From NCBI RefSeq assembly GCF_932526225.1, contig NC_064034.1, positions 898,501 to 962,500 of the forward strand: 64,000 bases of DNA, read 5' to 3'. The position numbers and the translations under genes were made by a program. The number at the start of each line of letters is the position of its first letter. Position 1 is the first letter of the stretch. Of the stretch, positions 40,401-45,431 are shown piece by piece. The stretch is from Nematostella vectensis (taxonomy: Eukaryota > Cnidaria > Anthozoa > Actiniaria > Edwardsiidae). The notes under the pieces are model-generated. The model was not told where the DNA came from, did not search any database, and saw only the letters and a program-made list of their open reading frames with translations.

Positions 40401-43400
40401 CCACCAAACTTGACAATACAGAATTTATTAAAACGTGATGTCCTGGCTGTTGCGGTGTCTTGTTGCACATTTCCAGACCTAAGGGAGTACCTGTAGTCAA
40501 TAGTGGGGGTGAGAAACTTATAATAATATAAGGGCTTGTTTTTGCTATCTCTTTCAATTAATTTTTTAGTTATCTCTAAATGACGTAGTTTGAGTGTAGA
40601 GAGGCCAGAGCAATTAAGTGACTCTAAGTGTTTAAAATTTGAACCTGCAATGGCAATATTCTAATAGGGACACTTCTAAAAAAGGACTGCACTGAGAGTG
40701 ATTGCTACATGTAAAGGAGTAATGGAACTTTTGTTGCTCTTATTTTTTCTAGCACAGCTCAATAGCAGCAACCTCACACCTGTTTTGCACGTTAACTTGC
40801 AAAACAGAAGAGTGCTAAGGTATGTTTTCAACCGAGTTATCAAAGTTACATAACTACATAGTCAAACAATACATTTTGGACCATTGCCAGCGTCCTTGCT
40901 ACTTGTGTAAAGGGGCATTATGGTCTTGACAGACAGCTCATTTTCTATCACAGATTCAGGAAATAATTAAAATTACTGTTTTTAAGGGGAAGAAAACCCT
41001 TAGAGCAAGTCAAGAAGCTTCAAACTCTACTCACATCAATCTGAGTTTTTTTTAACCTTGAATCCACTGGTGATAGGCACTACGAATCATATTTTACCCA
41101 CTTTGCTACCACAAGGCCCTGACTAACGCTTTTAACAGAAATGTACACTAGATGTACAGTACACACCTAAAGACATACAGGAGTCCAAGGACAGACAACA
41201 CTACCTCCATATCACTAGCAACCAGCAAGCAAATAAGATGCTGTAAACAATAACAAAATGATCAGTGTTTTTCAAGACAGGTAAAGACTATACCAGTATA
41301 TACCGAAAAGAAAATAAGTTAAGAAAAAAAACCCTGGTTTCATAGGAAAAAAGAAGAACATTTAACAATGACATTACAAAAATGAGCAAATTCACAGTGA
41401 TGGTAAATTATTTTTTTACACCTGTTTAACAAACTGCTGCTGCTAAAACACACCTCAGCAGAATTATAAGTTGGTCTTGAATATGCATGCTCTATTAGAA
41501 GAGCTGTAAAACGCAGCACTTGATTTACGAGCTCTCGCTTGTCTGCCTGCAGAAATAAAATTTATGATGTGAGCTATATGTATTCCACAATTTCACATTC
41601 AATAAATGAACCCGTAAAACCGTAAACACCTAAATACATCTTCTGATGAATCAGACACAATAACTCAGACACAGCAACTGAGACATGTTTCTAGTTAACT
41701 GTTTAAATATCTTGAAAGTGATTGGTCGAACAAACATTCCATTTATATATTTCCTGTGTTCAAGTTTCACTTGTTGCGCTGTAAGAAGTGTGCATAATCC
41801 TTACCGCTAGTTCTGGTCCTTCTAGCTCATCCAACTTGTCATAGGTTAGGATCCATGCACTGCCATTAACAGGTTTGGCAACACTAGTGAGAATGTCATC
41901 AAATCTGTCCAGTACATCAGCCCAGTGGCCCAGATCACACTAAAACACAGTAATTGAATGTTAGAAATACAGAAGTGAATTCTTATATGGAATACATAAC
42001 AGGGGTTTCATTAAGTTTCAGAGTGGGCGGTGGAAATTGATAAGTAGGGGGTGGAAGATATTAGTTCAAATATACATTAATCTACTTCTTAAAAAAGTAG
42101 CCGGCACTCGGAAAATAGTAGCTGGCGATTCCGACGGTCGCCAGGGCTAAATGAAACCCCTGCCTAAGATACGCAGAAACGCAGTTAATACAATGTCTTG
42201 CCAATCACTTTTTTCAGCAGAATCAAGTGAAAAAAATTATACAATTGCAACCACCCAAAGGAATCATCACAATTTGAATCATCACGAAGGAATGTAAACA
42301 CTGAGACAATTGGGTCTTCAACCACCCGAAGGAATCATCATGATTTGAGTTGTGTGGCAACAAGATGTAAACACTGAGACAATTGGGTCTTTAGACTGTT
42401 TATAATCATCATTTGCTCTACATTTTCAACTTCACATTATTATGAGATTATGAAAATAGTTTTCTTTCAGCTAACACATAAATACACAACTTGTATATAA
42501 TAGGATCTTAACCCATTGACTCCTGGCTTTTTTTGAGCTGAATTTAAAAAAACAGACTGAAAACAGATACCTCCCCCCTATTCTGAGTTTTATACAGCCC
42601 GTCAAAGTCAAACACAGCTGCACCTAGTCAGCGGTATCCAAGCTTTCCAACAGTGCTTTGCGGTCCCCACTTTTAATCCCTCGTCGTTGTGCTGATGCCA
42701 GCACAAGTTGGTGGTTGCTTGTATTTTTCATCAAAAATAAAGCTATGAGCATATTAGGAGAGTGTCTCAGGACATCATGAAGTCTACTGAGGCACAATTG
42801 AGTGCTTTGCTTATGAATATTTGCAAGTAAAGGTGAATTCATGATGATTTTTTCTTGTTTGGCTTTGCCTGTATGAGAAAATAATTTTCTAATGAATCAC
42901 CACAGCTCTCCTAAATGCTGTCTTTTCTGAAACCAAATTGATTCCAAAATTGTTTACACTGCTATTCTGGCTCTGTATGACCTGGAATTGATTTGTTTGG
43001 CTTCGGGGTGAAAAGACTTATAAAAAAACATCTGACTTTGGGGAGAGGCCCTCCCCTCGTGAATTTTCCACTGGATCTCCCAGAATGCTTTGCAATACGT
43101 AAAGACATCTTCGTGGTTGTACAAGCCTTTAAGGAGTGGACATTGTGTTTTGAGGCCATGGAAATGTACCTGGAGGATCAGAATAAAGGTATCTATTTGT
43201 GTCTTGAGCTGTGTTTGCTGATCTCTCTCCCTTGTGTGGTATTTTGAGCGTTTTATTGAGAGGGGTGATTCTGCTTTTCTCTCCTTGTTCGATTTGAGAT
43301 TTGCCAAAGAACCTGTGCTATTATTTGGCTTAAGAGTAGATGCCAACACCTTGTTTGGATGCATATCTGCAAGACCATTTATCCCTTAGACTGACGCCTG

Positions 43401-44283
43401 AGTATCTTCATCTTGTTGTGTTTATTTTGCATTTATGAATTTTTTGGGTTGTGGGTACTTCCCAAAGCCGGTACAGGCCGGTTGAGGGGTCAATGTGTTT
43501 AAGGGTAACTACAGTATAAAGTACTCACTCATCCCACTCACTATTAAGGCCCATACAGAGTATCCCAGTAAGGGTTTACCTGCAATTTTATAACAGTACT
43601 ACTAGAATTTTAATTAATGCTTTTTAAATATCTTGTAATGAATGGGTATTTAAATTTTAATTTACATTTTCACTTCCCAGTTCTTTGTTTACTTTGCTGA
43701 ATCACATTTAAGCTCGATACTTTTGACTCAGTATGATATCTATATAAACAATAACATTTTAATTCTGGGAGCATTTAAGTACAAAGCCCTGTGTTTATTC
43801 AACTTATTGAATAGCTACTAAAATATAAATATCATAAGTGAGTAATTCACTTAGAATTAATAAAGAAAGTGGTAACAGTGATGAAATGAACTCAATCTAG
43901 ATGGATTTGAGAATGCCCAACTTTTGAGATCTCAACTTCTAATTGAGGCGATAAGTAGGGTATAAAAACTTATACAATATGCAAGAGGTTTCCTACCTTT
44001 CCGTAGTACCAAGTGTGGACCGATTTCAACACATGTACCATTTCCCCCTCGCTGGCTTCCGTCAATCTTTGAATCAAGTGCTGGCATTCCGGAGCCTAAA
44101 CAATAATCATTCCTACTTATCATTCCACTGATACATGAAAAAAAGTCCCCTAGTGTTTTAAACAGTTCATTTTAGATCATGTCATTATCCGGAAAAGTTG
44201 TAAAGTTTCAAATGCAGAGAAATAGGTTTGTTACGTACCGGCTGAGAATGGCTCTTCCGTATCTTGCTTCGTTCAATCTTCAT
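1199..44283 (-). CDS. HUWE1: HUWE1 E3 ubiquitin ligase, 5' 53 coding exons (HECT domain outside window)
   Basis: This is the giant HECT-type ubiquitin ligase HUWE1 (also MULE or ARF-BP1). It transfers ubiquitin to proteins such as p53, Mcl-1 and Myc in the animal orthologues. The call rests on collinear similarity to animal HUWE1 along the whole length, including the UBM core at 4763-5079 and the WWE motif at 19207-19322. The chosen start is the ATG at 44283-44281, which opens [10 protein letters not shown] and aligns with the known N terminus. All 53 exons have GT donors and AG acceptors on the minus strand and consistent phases. They sum to 11,614 nt, about 3,871 codons, and end in phase 1 at 1199. 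Vertebrate HUWE1 is near 4,370 residues, so roughly the last 500, including the HECT domain, should lie to the left. No coding lesion was seen. Exon lists are given in the block entries below. Confidence 0.95.
2026..4306 (-). CDS. HUWE1: HUWE1 exon 52: third UBM unit and long helical region
   Basis: This is a 2,281-nt exon, residues about 3023-3782. It opens with a charged coil ([15 protein letters not shown]) and another UBM-type unit ([18 protein letters not shown]). It continues [39 protein letters not shown] and [16 protein letters not shown]. After a Pro/Ala/Ser-rich linker come [20 protein letters not shown] and [18 protein letters not shown]. All are collinear with human HUWE1. It is the largest exon in the window. 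Confidence 0.97.
4763..5079 (-). CDS. HUWE1: HUWE1 exon 51: ubiquitin-binding motif (UBM, DUF4414) core
   Basis: This is a 317-nt exon encoding [20 protein letters not shown], then [14 protein letters not shown] and [16 protein letters not shown]. These are repeated UBM units with the Leu-Pro core, which bind ubiquitin. The human counterpart reads GVDPSFLAALPDDIRREVL. It is the single strongest identity marker for HUWE1 in the window. Confidence 0.97.
5346..6137 (-). CDS. HUWE1: HUWE1 exon 50: conserved [11 protein letters not shown] segment and disordered linker
   Basis: This is a 792-nt exon, phase 1 to 1, residues about 2653-2916. It starts [20 protein letters not shown]. It then carries [20 protein letters not shown], matching the human [20 protein letters not shown] stretch, and a Lys/Glu-rich coiled segment (about 5690-5900). 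The rest is a Ser/Thr/Ala-rich disordered linker, which varies between species. Confidence 0.93.
6500..6640 (+). promoter_or_regulatory. Possible intronic promoter: two inverted CCAAT boxes and a TATA-like run
   Basis: Two TGATTGG boxes (about 6519-6526 and 6563-6570) precede GATATATAGTACC near 6578. After this comes a stretch with stronger base bias and an ATGGCGGAC motif near 6620. The order CCAAT, CCAAT, TATA and then a start-like region resembles a compact plus-strand promoter, opposite to HUWE1. No open frame or RNA I recognise follows. Confidence 0.3.
7296..8045. mobile_element. Terminal-inverted-repeat element in a HUWE1 intron, no transposase
   Basis: About 95 bp at 7296-7390 (ccaccacgtagtctccttag onward) recurs as a near-identical reverse complement at about 7948-8045 (ending gagactagccaccacgtgag). 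The 560 bp between them are AT-rich and give no convincing protein. The structure fits a non-autonomous DNA transposon of about 750 bp. I could not define a clean target duplication. It lies in the 2.25-kb intron 6138-8388. Confidence 0.7.
8389..10494 (-). CDS. HUWE1: HUWE1 exons 46-49: acidic low-complexity region
   Basis: Exons: 10306-10494, 9425-9694, 8715-8972, 8389-8535 (residues 2365-2652). Exon 46 ends in [17 protein letters not shown], matching the ELEDLIDELLERD segment of human HUWE1. Exons 47 and 48 are dominated by Asp/Glu runs encoded by GAT repeats (plus-strand CAT repeats at about 8813-8955). Exon 49 gives [18 protein letters not shown]. Human HUWE1 has the same acidic block at this position, so the trinucleotide runs are exonic and not a stray microsatellite. 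Confidence 0.92.
10660..10860. repeat. GC-rich interspersed repeat with perfect hairpin core
   Basis: A 200-bp GC-rich patch lies in an otherwise AT-rich intron. It contains the palindrome gcgcggccacaggccgcgc near 10683. The sequence resembles a short repeat that is common in cnidarian genomes, but I cannot confirm copy number here. No TSD was defined. Confidence 0.4.
12050..13280. repeat. Diverged tandem duplication, two copies of about 520 bp
   Basis: The stretch 12050-12560 and the stretch 12750-13280 align along their length. Shared landmarks are tctaccccaaa or tctacaccaaa, gatttcctttcc or gatttgcttcc, atataatgcat or atgtaatgcatg, gacaaagcttgtc or ggcaaagcttgtc, and the final aatggaactt. 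They are diverged throughout, so this is an old duplication inside the HUWE1 intron 10495-14976. Nothing coding was seen. Confidence 0.7.
14130..14585 (+). pseudogene. HIRAN-like domain fragment from a transposon, frameshifted
   Basis: A plus-strand stretch encodes [19 protein letters not shown] and [15 protein letters not shown] in one frame (to about 14358). It then reads [18 protein letters not shown] and [17 protein letters not shown] in the next frame. The GYH(V/E)Y...W.P.(L/I)....E..N..D..AVAV pattern and the closing G(L/Y)GLEIPC.Y.F match a HIRAN-like protein that is repetitive in cnidarian genomes. The frame change at about 14345-14358 breaks it. It lies antisense to HUWE1 in a long intron, next to a transposon end at 14869. 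Confidence 0.55.
14640..14869. mobile_element. Single transposon end with pogo/Tigger-like terminal sequence
   Basis: This segment repeats the phrase caatagagg or taatagagg several times and ends gcggttcgactg followed by TA. Read on the minus strand it begins CAGTCGAACCGCTATTAAGC, a typical terminal repeat of TA-inserting Tc1/mariner-pogo relatives. No matching opposite end was found on the left, so this is a partial copy. It may have brought in the HIRAN-like fragment. Confidence 0.5.
14977..15923 (-). CDS. HUWE1: HUWE1 exons 44-45: central helical region including the BH3-like stretch
   Basis: Exon 44 (15368-15923) encodes [30 protein letters not shown], then [19 protein letters not shown] and [19 protein letters not shown]. 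The [12 protein letters not shown] stretch aligns with the part of human HUWE1 around the reported BH3-like motif, but I cannot judge from sequence whether it binds Mcl-1. Exon 45 (14977-15066) is a Gln/Ser-rich linker. Three 73-bp tandem repeats (15067-15289) sit against the acceptor of exon 45. Confidence 0.93.
15067..15289. repeat. HUWE1: Three 73-bp tandem repeats against the acceptor of HUWE1 exon 45
   Basis: Three units share aatagacaagcatca and acacaaaccgtc or acacaaaccttc, followed by tcagctgc. The first unit begins at the exon 45 acceptor (ctgcatcaaata). Each later unit repeats an equivalent gctgcaccaaata, so a CAG acceptor-like end is copied with each unit. Confidence 0.8.
16436..17675 (-). 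CDS. HUWE1: HUWE1 exons 42-43: central helical region
   Basis: Exon 42 (16876-17675, 800 nt) encodes [19 protein letters not shown], then [18 protein letters not shown] and [18 protein letters not shown], all direct HUWE1 counterparts (residues 1803-2069). Exon 43 (16436-16674) has a Lys/Glu-rich linker and then [20 protein letters not shown]. The 427-bp intron at 17676-18102 shows nothing recognisable. Confidence 0.95.
18103..18979 (-). CDS. HUWE1: HUWE1 exons 40-41: linker after WWE
   Basis: Exons 18787-18979 and 18103-18184 (residues 1712-1802). Exon 40 starts [18 protein letters not shown], matching the conserved tail of the WWE region, and then becomes Ser/Ala/Gln-rich linker. Exon 41 is a charged linker ending [10 protein letters not shown], which leads into the next helical region. 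Phases 0 to 1 to 2 fit the neighbours. Confidence 0.88.
19071..19692 (-). CDS. HUWE1: HUWE1 exons 37-39: WWE domain
   Basis: Exons: 19611-19692, 19207-19322, 19071-19122 (residues 1628-1711). Exon 38 carries [20 protein letters not shown] and exon 39 [17 protein letters not shown]. Together they form the WWE fold, which recognises poly-ADP-ribose in family members. The WRWFDD...GRW signature is intact. Confidence 0.96.
19434..19610. repeat. HUWE1: TA microsatellite plus junction-carrying tandem repeat at the donor of HUWE1 exon 37
   Basis: A run of alternating TA (about 19434-19484) is followed by two units of about 54 bp. Both contain catcaaaaaccttgt and tatctgcttatttga. The true exon 37 donor reads caccaaaaaccttgtcgtgc at 19601-19620. 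Each unit therefore holds a copy of the donor plus five exon bases. Confidence 0.8.
19926..20816. repeat. HUWE1: About 79-bp minisatellite, 11 units, carrying the exon 36 donor junction
   Basis: Each unit has (g)acttacttgggagtggtagg followed by ttcaccattttccttaattc and a gcagtataacatag-type tail. The real exon 36 end at 20817 has the same acttacttgggagtggtagg. Each unit therefore carries the last 17 or so exon bases plus the GTAAGT donor. Units follow a five-unit higher-order pattern that occurs twice (about 20025-20415 and 20420-20810), recognisable by the variants cggag, gggtatac, tacctggg and ccagcctaat. Confidence 0.9.
20817..21954 (-). CDS. HUWE1: HUWE1 exons 34-36: helical region between UIM and WWE
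   Basis: Exons: 21718-21954, 21172-21318, 20817-20947 (residues 1457-1627). Exon 34 begins with a Pro-rich [16 protein letters not shown] segment and continues [19 protein letters not shown] and [13 protein letters not shown], collinear with human HUWE1. Exons 35 and 36 give [13 protein letters not shown] and [15 protein letters not shown]. The donors of exons 34 and 36 are both followed at once by tandem arrays that repeat the splice junction. Confidence 0.93.
21415..21717. repeat. HUWE1: 35-bp minisatellite, eight units, carrying the exon 34 donor junction
   Basis: The unit reads agcagtacaaacctggacaa then ggaacagttcattat, with small variation. At 21718 the genuine junction reads gtacaaac then ctggacaagga, so each unit includes about 11 exon bases and the donor. 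Most units have acatgg in place of acctgg, which weakens the donor copy but keeps GT. Confidence 0.88.
22156..23006 (-). CDS. HUWE1: HUWE1 exons 32-33: UBA and UIM ubiquitin-binding modules
   Basis: Exon 32 (22875-23006) encodes [16 protein letters not shown] with the UBA hallmark MGF loop, then [12 protein letters not shown]. Exon 33 (22156-22281) encodes [18 protein letters not shown], a UIM with the acidic lead and the A..LS core. Both modules bind ubiquitin. They fall at residues about 1371-1456, close to their place in human HUWE1. The acceptor of exon 33 abuts the minisatellite at 22282-22740. Confidence 0.95.
22282..22740. repeat. HUWE1: Irregular minisatellite next to the acceptor of HUWE1 exon 33
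   Basis: About ten irregular units of cagtcagccctctacaagac and accctaccccaggggt or ggtacctc lie directly upstream of exon 33. Several contain aggtacctc, the first bases of the exon as seen on the plus strand (22274-22281). Part of the exon edge has again been copied into the array. Confidence 0.8.
22745..22860. mobile_element. Partial end of the same family as the 37.3-39.3 kb fold-back element
   Basis: After a TA, the sequence cagtacccctctcaaacatg and tggacatatgttcgcgaaat closely matches the left terminus of the fold-back element at 37350. The similarity fades after about 50 bp, and no opposite end was found. It is a solo or truncated copy inside another HUWE1 intron. Confidence 0.65.
23232..25237 (-). 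CDS. HUWE1: HUWE1 exons 27-31: armadillo region before the UBA domain
   Basis: Exons: 25060-25237, 24580-24916, 24358-24480, 23836-24067, 23232-23534 (residues 980-1370). Landmarks are [65 protein letters not shown] and [16 protein letters not shown]. Exon 31 ends with an Ala/Pro-rich low-complexity linker (about residues 1320-1358) leading into INEQHLQQ, the start of the UBA module. Confidence 0.94.
25440..26030. repeat. About 53-bp minisatellite, left part, interrupted by a LINE
   Basis: Units of agtatacaaatatcatgtac and taactcagggaaggagctta then atcaagcaatta repeat about 11 times. The array resumes at 27565-27750 after the LINE insertion and ends about 18 bp before the donor of HUWE1 exon 26. 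Confidence 0.92.
26031..27564 (+). mobile_element. 5'-truncated non-LTR retrotransposon (LINE, CR1/L2-like)
   Basis: The insertion starts in the middle of a minisatellite unit. It carries one open frame for reverse transcriptase and ends in a short ATTATTATTAT tail (about 27548-27560), as CR1/L2 elements do. The endonuclease half is missing, so it was truncated at the 5' end on insertion. No clear target duplication is visible. A short direct repeat (atatggaagcaatg) sits at the 5' junction. Confidence 0.85.
26042..27466 (+). CDS. LINE reverse transcriptase, N-terminally truncated, frame open
   Basis: This is a 474-residue open frame. It begins at the finger region [11 protein letters not shown] (residues about 13-23), then [19 protein letters not shown] (motif 1-2), [14 protein letters not shown] (motif A), [20 protein letters not shown] (motif B) and KYVDDLS (motif C, YVDD catalytic pair). 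After these come a LGVYIS thumb motif and a C-terminal connection domain. It copies LINE RNA into DNA at the target. The AP endonuclease expected upstream is absent. The frame has no stop, so the copy is fairly young. It lies antisense to HUWE1 and is not part of that gene. Confidence 0.88.
   Translation: MEAELALRGIKVKKAPGPDGLPNIILKEFAHELGPVVSDIYNASLVEGSLPSLLKSAIVKPLPKQKPAKSVEKDIRPVSLTSQVAKIMESFTLSRITPSLTSKLDPKQFALAGRSTSQALVYLLHLALEALDNGNCSLRFFFADFKKGFDIIDHRILLSKLSSYGLHPSLVRWVAAFLQGRSQSVQIANSSSACKYPNGGIPQGTKLSPILFAVMVDDLVRAWGPRVKYVDDLSILEIIPRNAPSVMRHMVNNVNNFAQNNNMLLNPSKCKEMRVDFLQYNSSQCQPIAVGGSVIESVTSFKLLGVYISSDLSWSSHCDYVIKKSNRRLYALRKLKSCGVSERDLVSVYCSLIRSILEYACVVFSNLPQYLCAALERIQKRSLGIIFGSGLSYEDALERACLSSLEARRHNVCRKFISNIKQGSVLYPLVSSRLISSNSPYSLRSKRSHSVVPGRTDRFSKFVSAQYAGDLMLL
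27565..27750. repeat. About 53-bp minisatellite, right part
   Basis: This is the continuation of the array at 25440-26030, about 3.5 units with the same aactcagggaaggagcttaa core. The last partial unit fades into the intron just before the donor of HUWE1 exon 26. Confidence 0.9.
27769..29024 (-). CDS. HUWE1: HUWE1 exons 23-26: end of DUF913 region
   Basis: Exons: 28774-29024, 28586-28643, 28278-28454, 27769-28014 (residues 736-979). Exon 23 starts [18 protein letters not shown] and then becomes an acidic linker ([10 protein letters not shown]). Exons 24-26 carry [44 protein letters not shown] and [17 protein letters not shown], close to human HUWE1. The donor of exon 26 (27768) lies about 18 bp from the end of the 53-bp minisatellite that hosts the LINE insertion. 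Confidence 0.94.
28065..28207. repeat. Dispersed 140-bp intronic repeat, copy 1
   Basis: It runs from ttgtgcctgcaaagcccagg to gctggagataccatcaatgc. It is one of four copies within 3.3 kb, all in HUWE1 introns and in the same orientation. No coding sense was seen. Confidence 0.85.
29478..29620. repeat. Dispersed 140-bp intronic repeat, copy 2
   Basis: It shares tgcaaagcccagggtctata and gcattgttattacgaccagc with copy 1, with scattered substitutions. A C-run (about 29238-29250) and a purine-rich stretch precede it in the same intron. Confidence 0.85.
29663..31965 (-). CDS. HUWE1: HUWE1 exons 18-22: DUF913 region
   Basis: Exons: 31620-31965, 31059-31139, 30712-30818, 29894-30071, 29663-29754 (residues 468-735). 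Exon 18 (346 nt) carries a variable Ser/Thr/Asp-rich insert followed by the conserved [20 protein letters not shown]. Later exons give [51 protein letters not shown] and [14 protein letters not shown]. These match the DUF913 armadillo repeats of HUWE1. Confidence 0.94.
30225..30368. repeat. Dispersed 140-bp intronic repeat, copy 3
   Basis: It shares tacaaagcccagggtctata and agctggagataccatcaatg with copies 1 and 2. It is intronic and in the same orientation. Confidence 0.85.
31216..31340. repeat. Dispersed 140-bp intronic repeat, copy 4 (shorter, more diverged)
   Basis: It keeps gtgcctgcaaagcccag, gacccaacgatgcacacagc and gctggagataccattaatgc but has lost about 20 bp internally. A TA-flanked MITE begins directly after it at 31345. 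Confidence 0.8.
31345..31516. mobile_element. 172-bp MITE with TA target duplication
   Basis: The left end CAGTAGAACCCCACTAACT matches the reverse complement of the right end (CAGCAGAACCAGCTAACTCG). TA flanks it at 31343-31344 and 31517-31518. The terminal sequence fits TA-inserting Tc1/mariner-pogo type non-autonomous elements. It has no coding capacity. Confidence 0.8.
32352..35363 (-). CDS. HUWE1: HUWE1 exons 10-17: DUF908 to DUF913 armadillo region
   Basis: Exons: 35295-35363, 35119-35218, 34918-35018, 34734-34795, 33420-33508, 33057-33137, 32898-32980, 32352-32450 (residues 240-467). Conserved landmarks are [57 protein letters not shown] and [12 protein letters not shown]. Each matches human HUWE1 at the expected place. 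Exon sizes are 62-101 nt. The introns here hold an inverted-repeat transposon (33568-34506) and a SINE (about 32574-32780). Confidence 0.93.
32574..32780 (+). mobile_element. tRNA-derived SINE
   Basis: The sequence gggtggccttgtgtgttagc then acttcgg resembles an A box. It is followed 40 bp later by GGTTCGAATCG, a near-perfect pol III B box, and then by a non-tRNA body. No foldable intact tRNA cloverleaf with anticodon arm was found, so a SINE head is more likely than a tRNA gene. The 3' end is uncertain. Confidence 0.65.
33568..34506. mobile_element. 939-bp inverted-repeat transposon with nested hairpin and TA flanks
   Basis: The left end CTGTATTTACCGGCATATAA and the reverse complement of the right end (CTTTATTTACCTGCGTATAA) are near-identical. 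TA flanks it at 33566-33567 and 34507-34508. Inside, about 33605-33720 recurs inverted at about 33735-33850 (gcctttgacaaaag versus cttttgtcaaacg), forming a large hairpin. A TTTTGG-adjacent gccgccatttt (YY1 core on the minus strand) lies near 34196. No transposase was seen. Confidence 0.75.
35425..37347. repeat. HUWE1: 63-bp minisatellite, about 30 units, left part
   Basis: The unit is gacaaaggatagggcatcaa, tggtaactagctctctattc, tagtgatgactttatccata, cct. Units differ by a few bases (rag/tag, aaagg/aatgg, gggc/gagc). The array is broken at 37348 by the fold-back element and resumes at 39272. The phrase tatccatacctg in each unit equals the exon 9 donor at 39544-39558. Confidence 0.95.
37350..39269. 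mobile_element. 1.92-kb fold-back transposon with TA target duplication
   Basis: The left end CAGTACCGCTCTTGAACATG and the reverse complement of the right end (CAGTACCGCTCACGAACATA) define terminal inverted repeats rich in TTCGCGAA. TA duplicates flank it at 37348-37349 and 39270-39271, inside a TAG of the minisatellite unit. The left arm (about 37800-38530) holds about six units of roughly 118 bp built on gaaggaatgccgatcgcttg and gaaaactgctagcgaagaat. The right arm (about 38590-39110) holds about four units of the same sequence inverted. The minus-strand repeat peptide [12 protein letters not shown] is a by-product of the units, not a gene. Confidence 0.9.
39272..39555. repeat. HUWE1: 63-bp minisatellite, right part, abutting the donor of HUWE1 exon 9
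   Basis: About 4.5 further units of the array at 35425-37347. The last unit runs straight into the exon 9 donor (tatccatac then ctgg). Confidence 0.93.
39556..44283 (-). CDS. HUWE1: HUWE1 exons 1-9: N terminus and start of DUF908 armadillo region
   Basis: Exons, 5' to 3': 44239-44283, 43997-44095, 41805-41939, 41454-41546, 41167-41240, 40196-40274, 40062-40124, 39747-39821, 39556-39609. They encode residues 1-239. Recognisable segments are [14 protein letters not shown] (residues about 50-65), [47 protein letters not shown] and [12 protein letters not shown]. Each has a direct counterpart in animal HUWE1. This is the start of the armadillo-like ring that forms the substrate-binding scaffold in the known structure. 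The donor of exon 9 abuts a 63-bp minisatellite. Confidence 0.93.
42245..42392. repeat. Two-copy 75-bp tandem duplication in HUWE1 intron 2
   Basis: The phrase caaccacccaaaggaatcat and the phrase atgtaaacactgagacaatt then gggtctt occur twice, about 78 bp apart. It lies in the intron 41940-43996. Otherwise that intron holds the TTAA-flanked element at 42512. Confidence 0.7.
42512..43498. mobile_element. Possible piggyBac-like non-autonomous element (TTAA flanks)
   Basis: TTAA at 42508-42511 and 43499-43502 flanks CCCATTGACTCCTGG on the left. On the right is the sequence whose reverse complement is ACACATTGACCCCTCA. The short imperfect terminal repeats and the TTAA duplication fit piggyBac-type insertion. 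No transposase is readable inside. Confidence 0.5.
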
Positions 44284-45431
44284 TTTGCTGAGCCAGTTCT
44301 TGCTTTAAATTACGTCATTTTATTATTTCTACAAAACATGTTTCTTGATATATGTGAGACTGAGGGCAACGAAAGCTGCCCTTCTCACGAGTACACCACA
44401 CAAGCAATGAGGTGCCCTTTCCAAAGCCTTTTACATGGACAACTAGCGGAGAAACCTTCAAATAAATCACAAATGTCACCAAAATTCAACGGAATTGGAT
44501 TACGCACAATGCTGATAAAGTGTTGCCCAGACTTCAGTGCTTTTTTCAGGAGGATGGGGAAACAATTTACAGTGAAAAACTAGGAAGCACATTCGGCTAG
44601 TTGTAATGATTCATTCAATATGGCGGCCTGGTCTCACTGCAGTGGCATGCGCCAACCCGAAAACGAGGCTCCCGCCAATACCCAGGCCACCCCGCGCGCC
44701 CTTTGGTGAAATGCTCTCTCTTTCCTTTGTTGCGCACAACAGAGAAATTAATCCAAGAAAACAAGGAGAAAATCATGAAAAACAGGTTTTGGGAAATTAT
44801 ACTGGAACATTGCAATCAAACATCAGAACCTATCAGAATCTGCGTTGTTGTCGACTTTTTCTTTTAAAGTTTTTTTAATATTTGCGCCTAAGCAAAAATC
44901 AATTTTAATGGTCTCTTGATTTTATAAAAGTCTTATAAATACGATTTTCGGTTTTAGTTGTTGTCAATCTTTTATCTTATCTTATCATCATGTTTATACC
45001 ACTAGCCGGTACCTAGGCAGGAAAGACAAAAAAGAGAAAAGATGAGAGAGCACTTCTTTTTCTATCCCACCCCCTACCCCGAGGATGGAGAAGTAGATCC
45101 AGGAGCGATGTTGTTTGTGTTTTCCCGCTCCTCTTCACATGGTAAATGTAGCTTCATAACATAGGAATATCAAAATTGAAAGATACCGAAATCAGAAAAA
45201 AAAATCATATTAATTGTTTCACAACCCATCATCTATTTGTTTTTTTTTCTATTCATAGTTGACCTTAAATAATTTGAGCTACTTTTATTCTAACACCTGC
45301 TAAAATGAATAATGTATATGTTATTACTCTACTTTCCATGGTTACAAGTATAGCGAAGTTTATGGCTAAACAGGCCTTCCTACTTTGACTTTAATTCATA
45401 AGTTAAAGGTTTGGCTTAAAAAATCATAATA
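44284..45431. promoter_or_regulatory. Head-to-head intergenic region, likely bidirectional promoter
   Basis: HUWE1 starts leftward at 44283 and the unknown gene starts rightward at 45432, 1,149 bp apart. Near 44616 lies CAATATGGCGGCC, close to the YY1 core-promoter consensus. A GC-richer patch at about 44610-44710 stands out from AT-rich surroundings. I see no TATA box at a convincing distance from either ATG. The 5' UTRs and true start sites cannot be placed from sequence alone. Confidence 0.55.

Noticed and set aside
44179-44583. 134-codon plus-strand open frame
   Set aside because: It overlaps HUWE1 exon 1 and its promoter region on the opposite strand and has no family resemblance.
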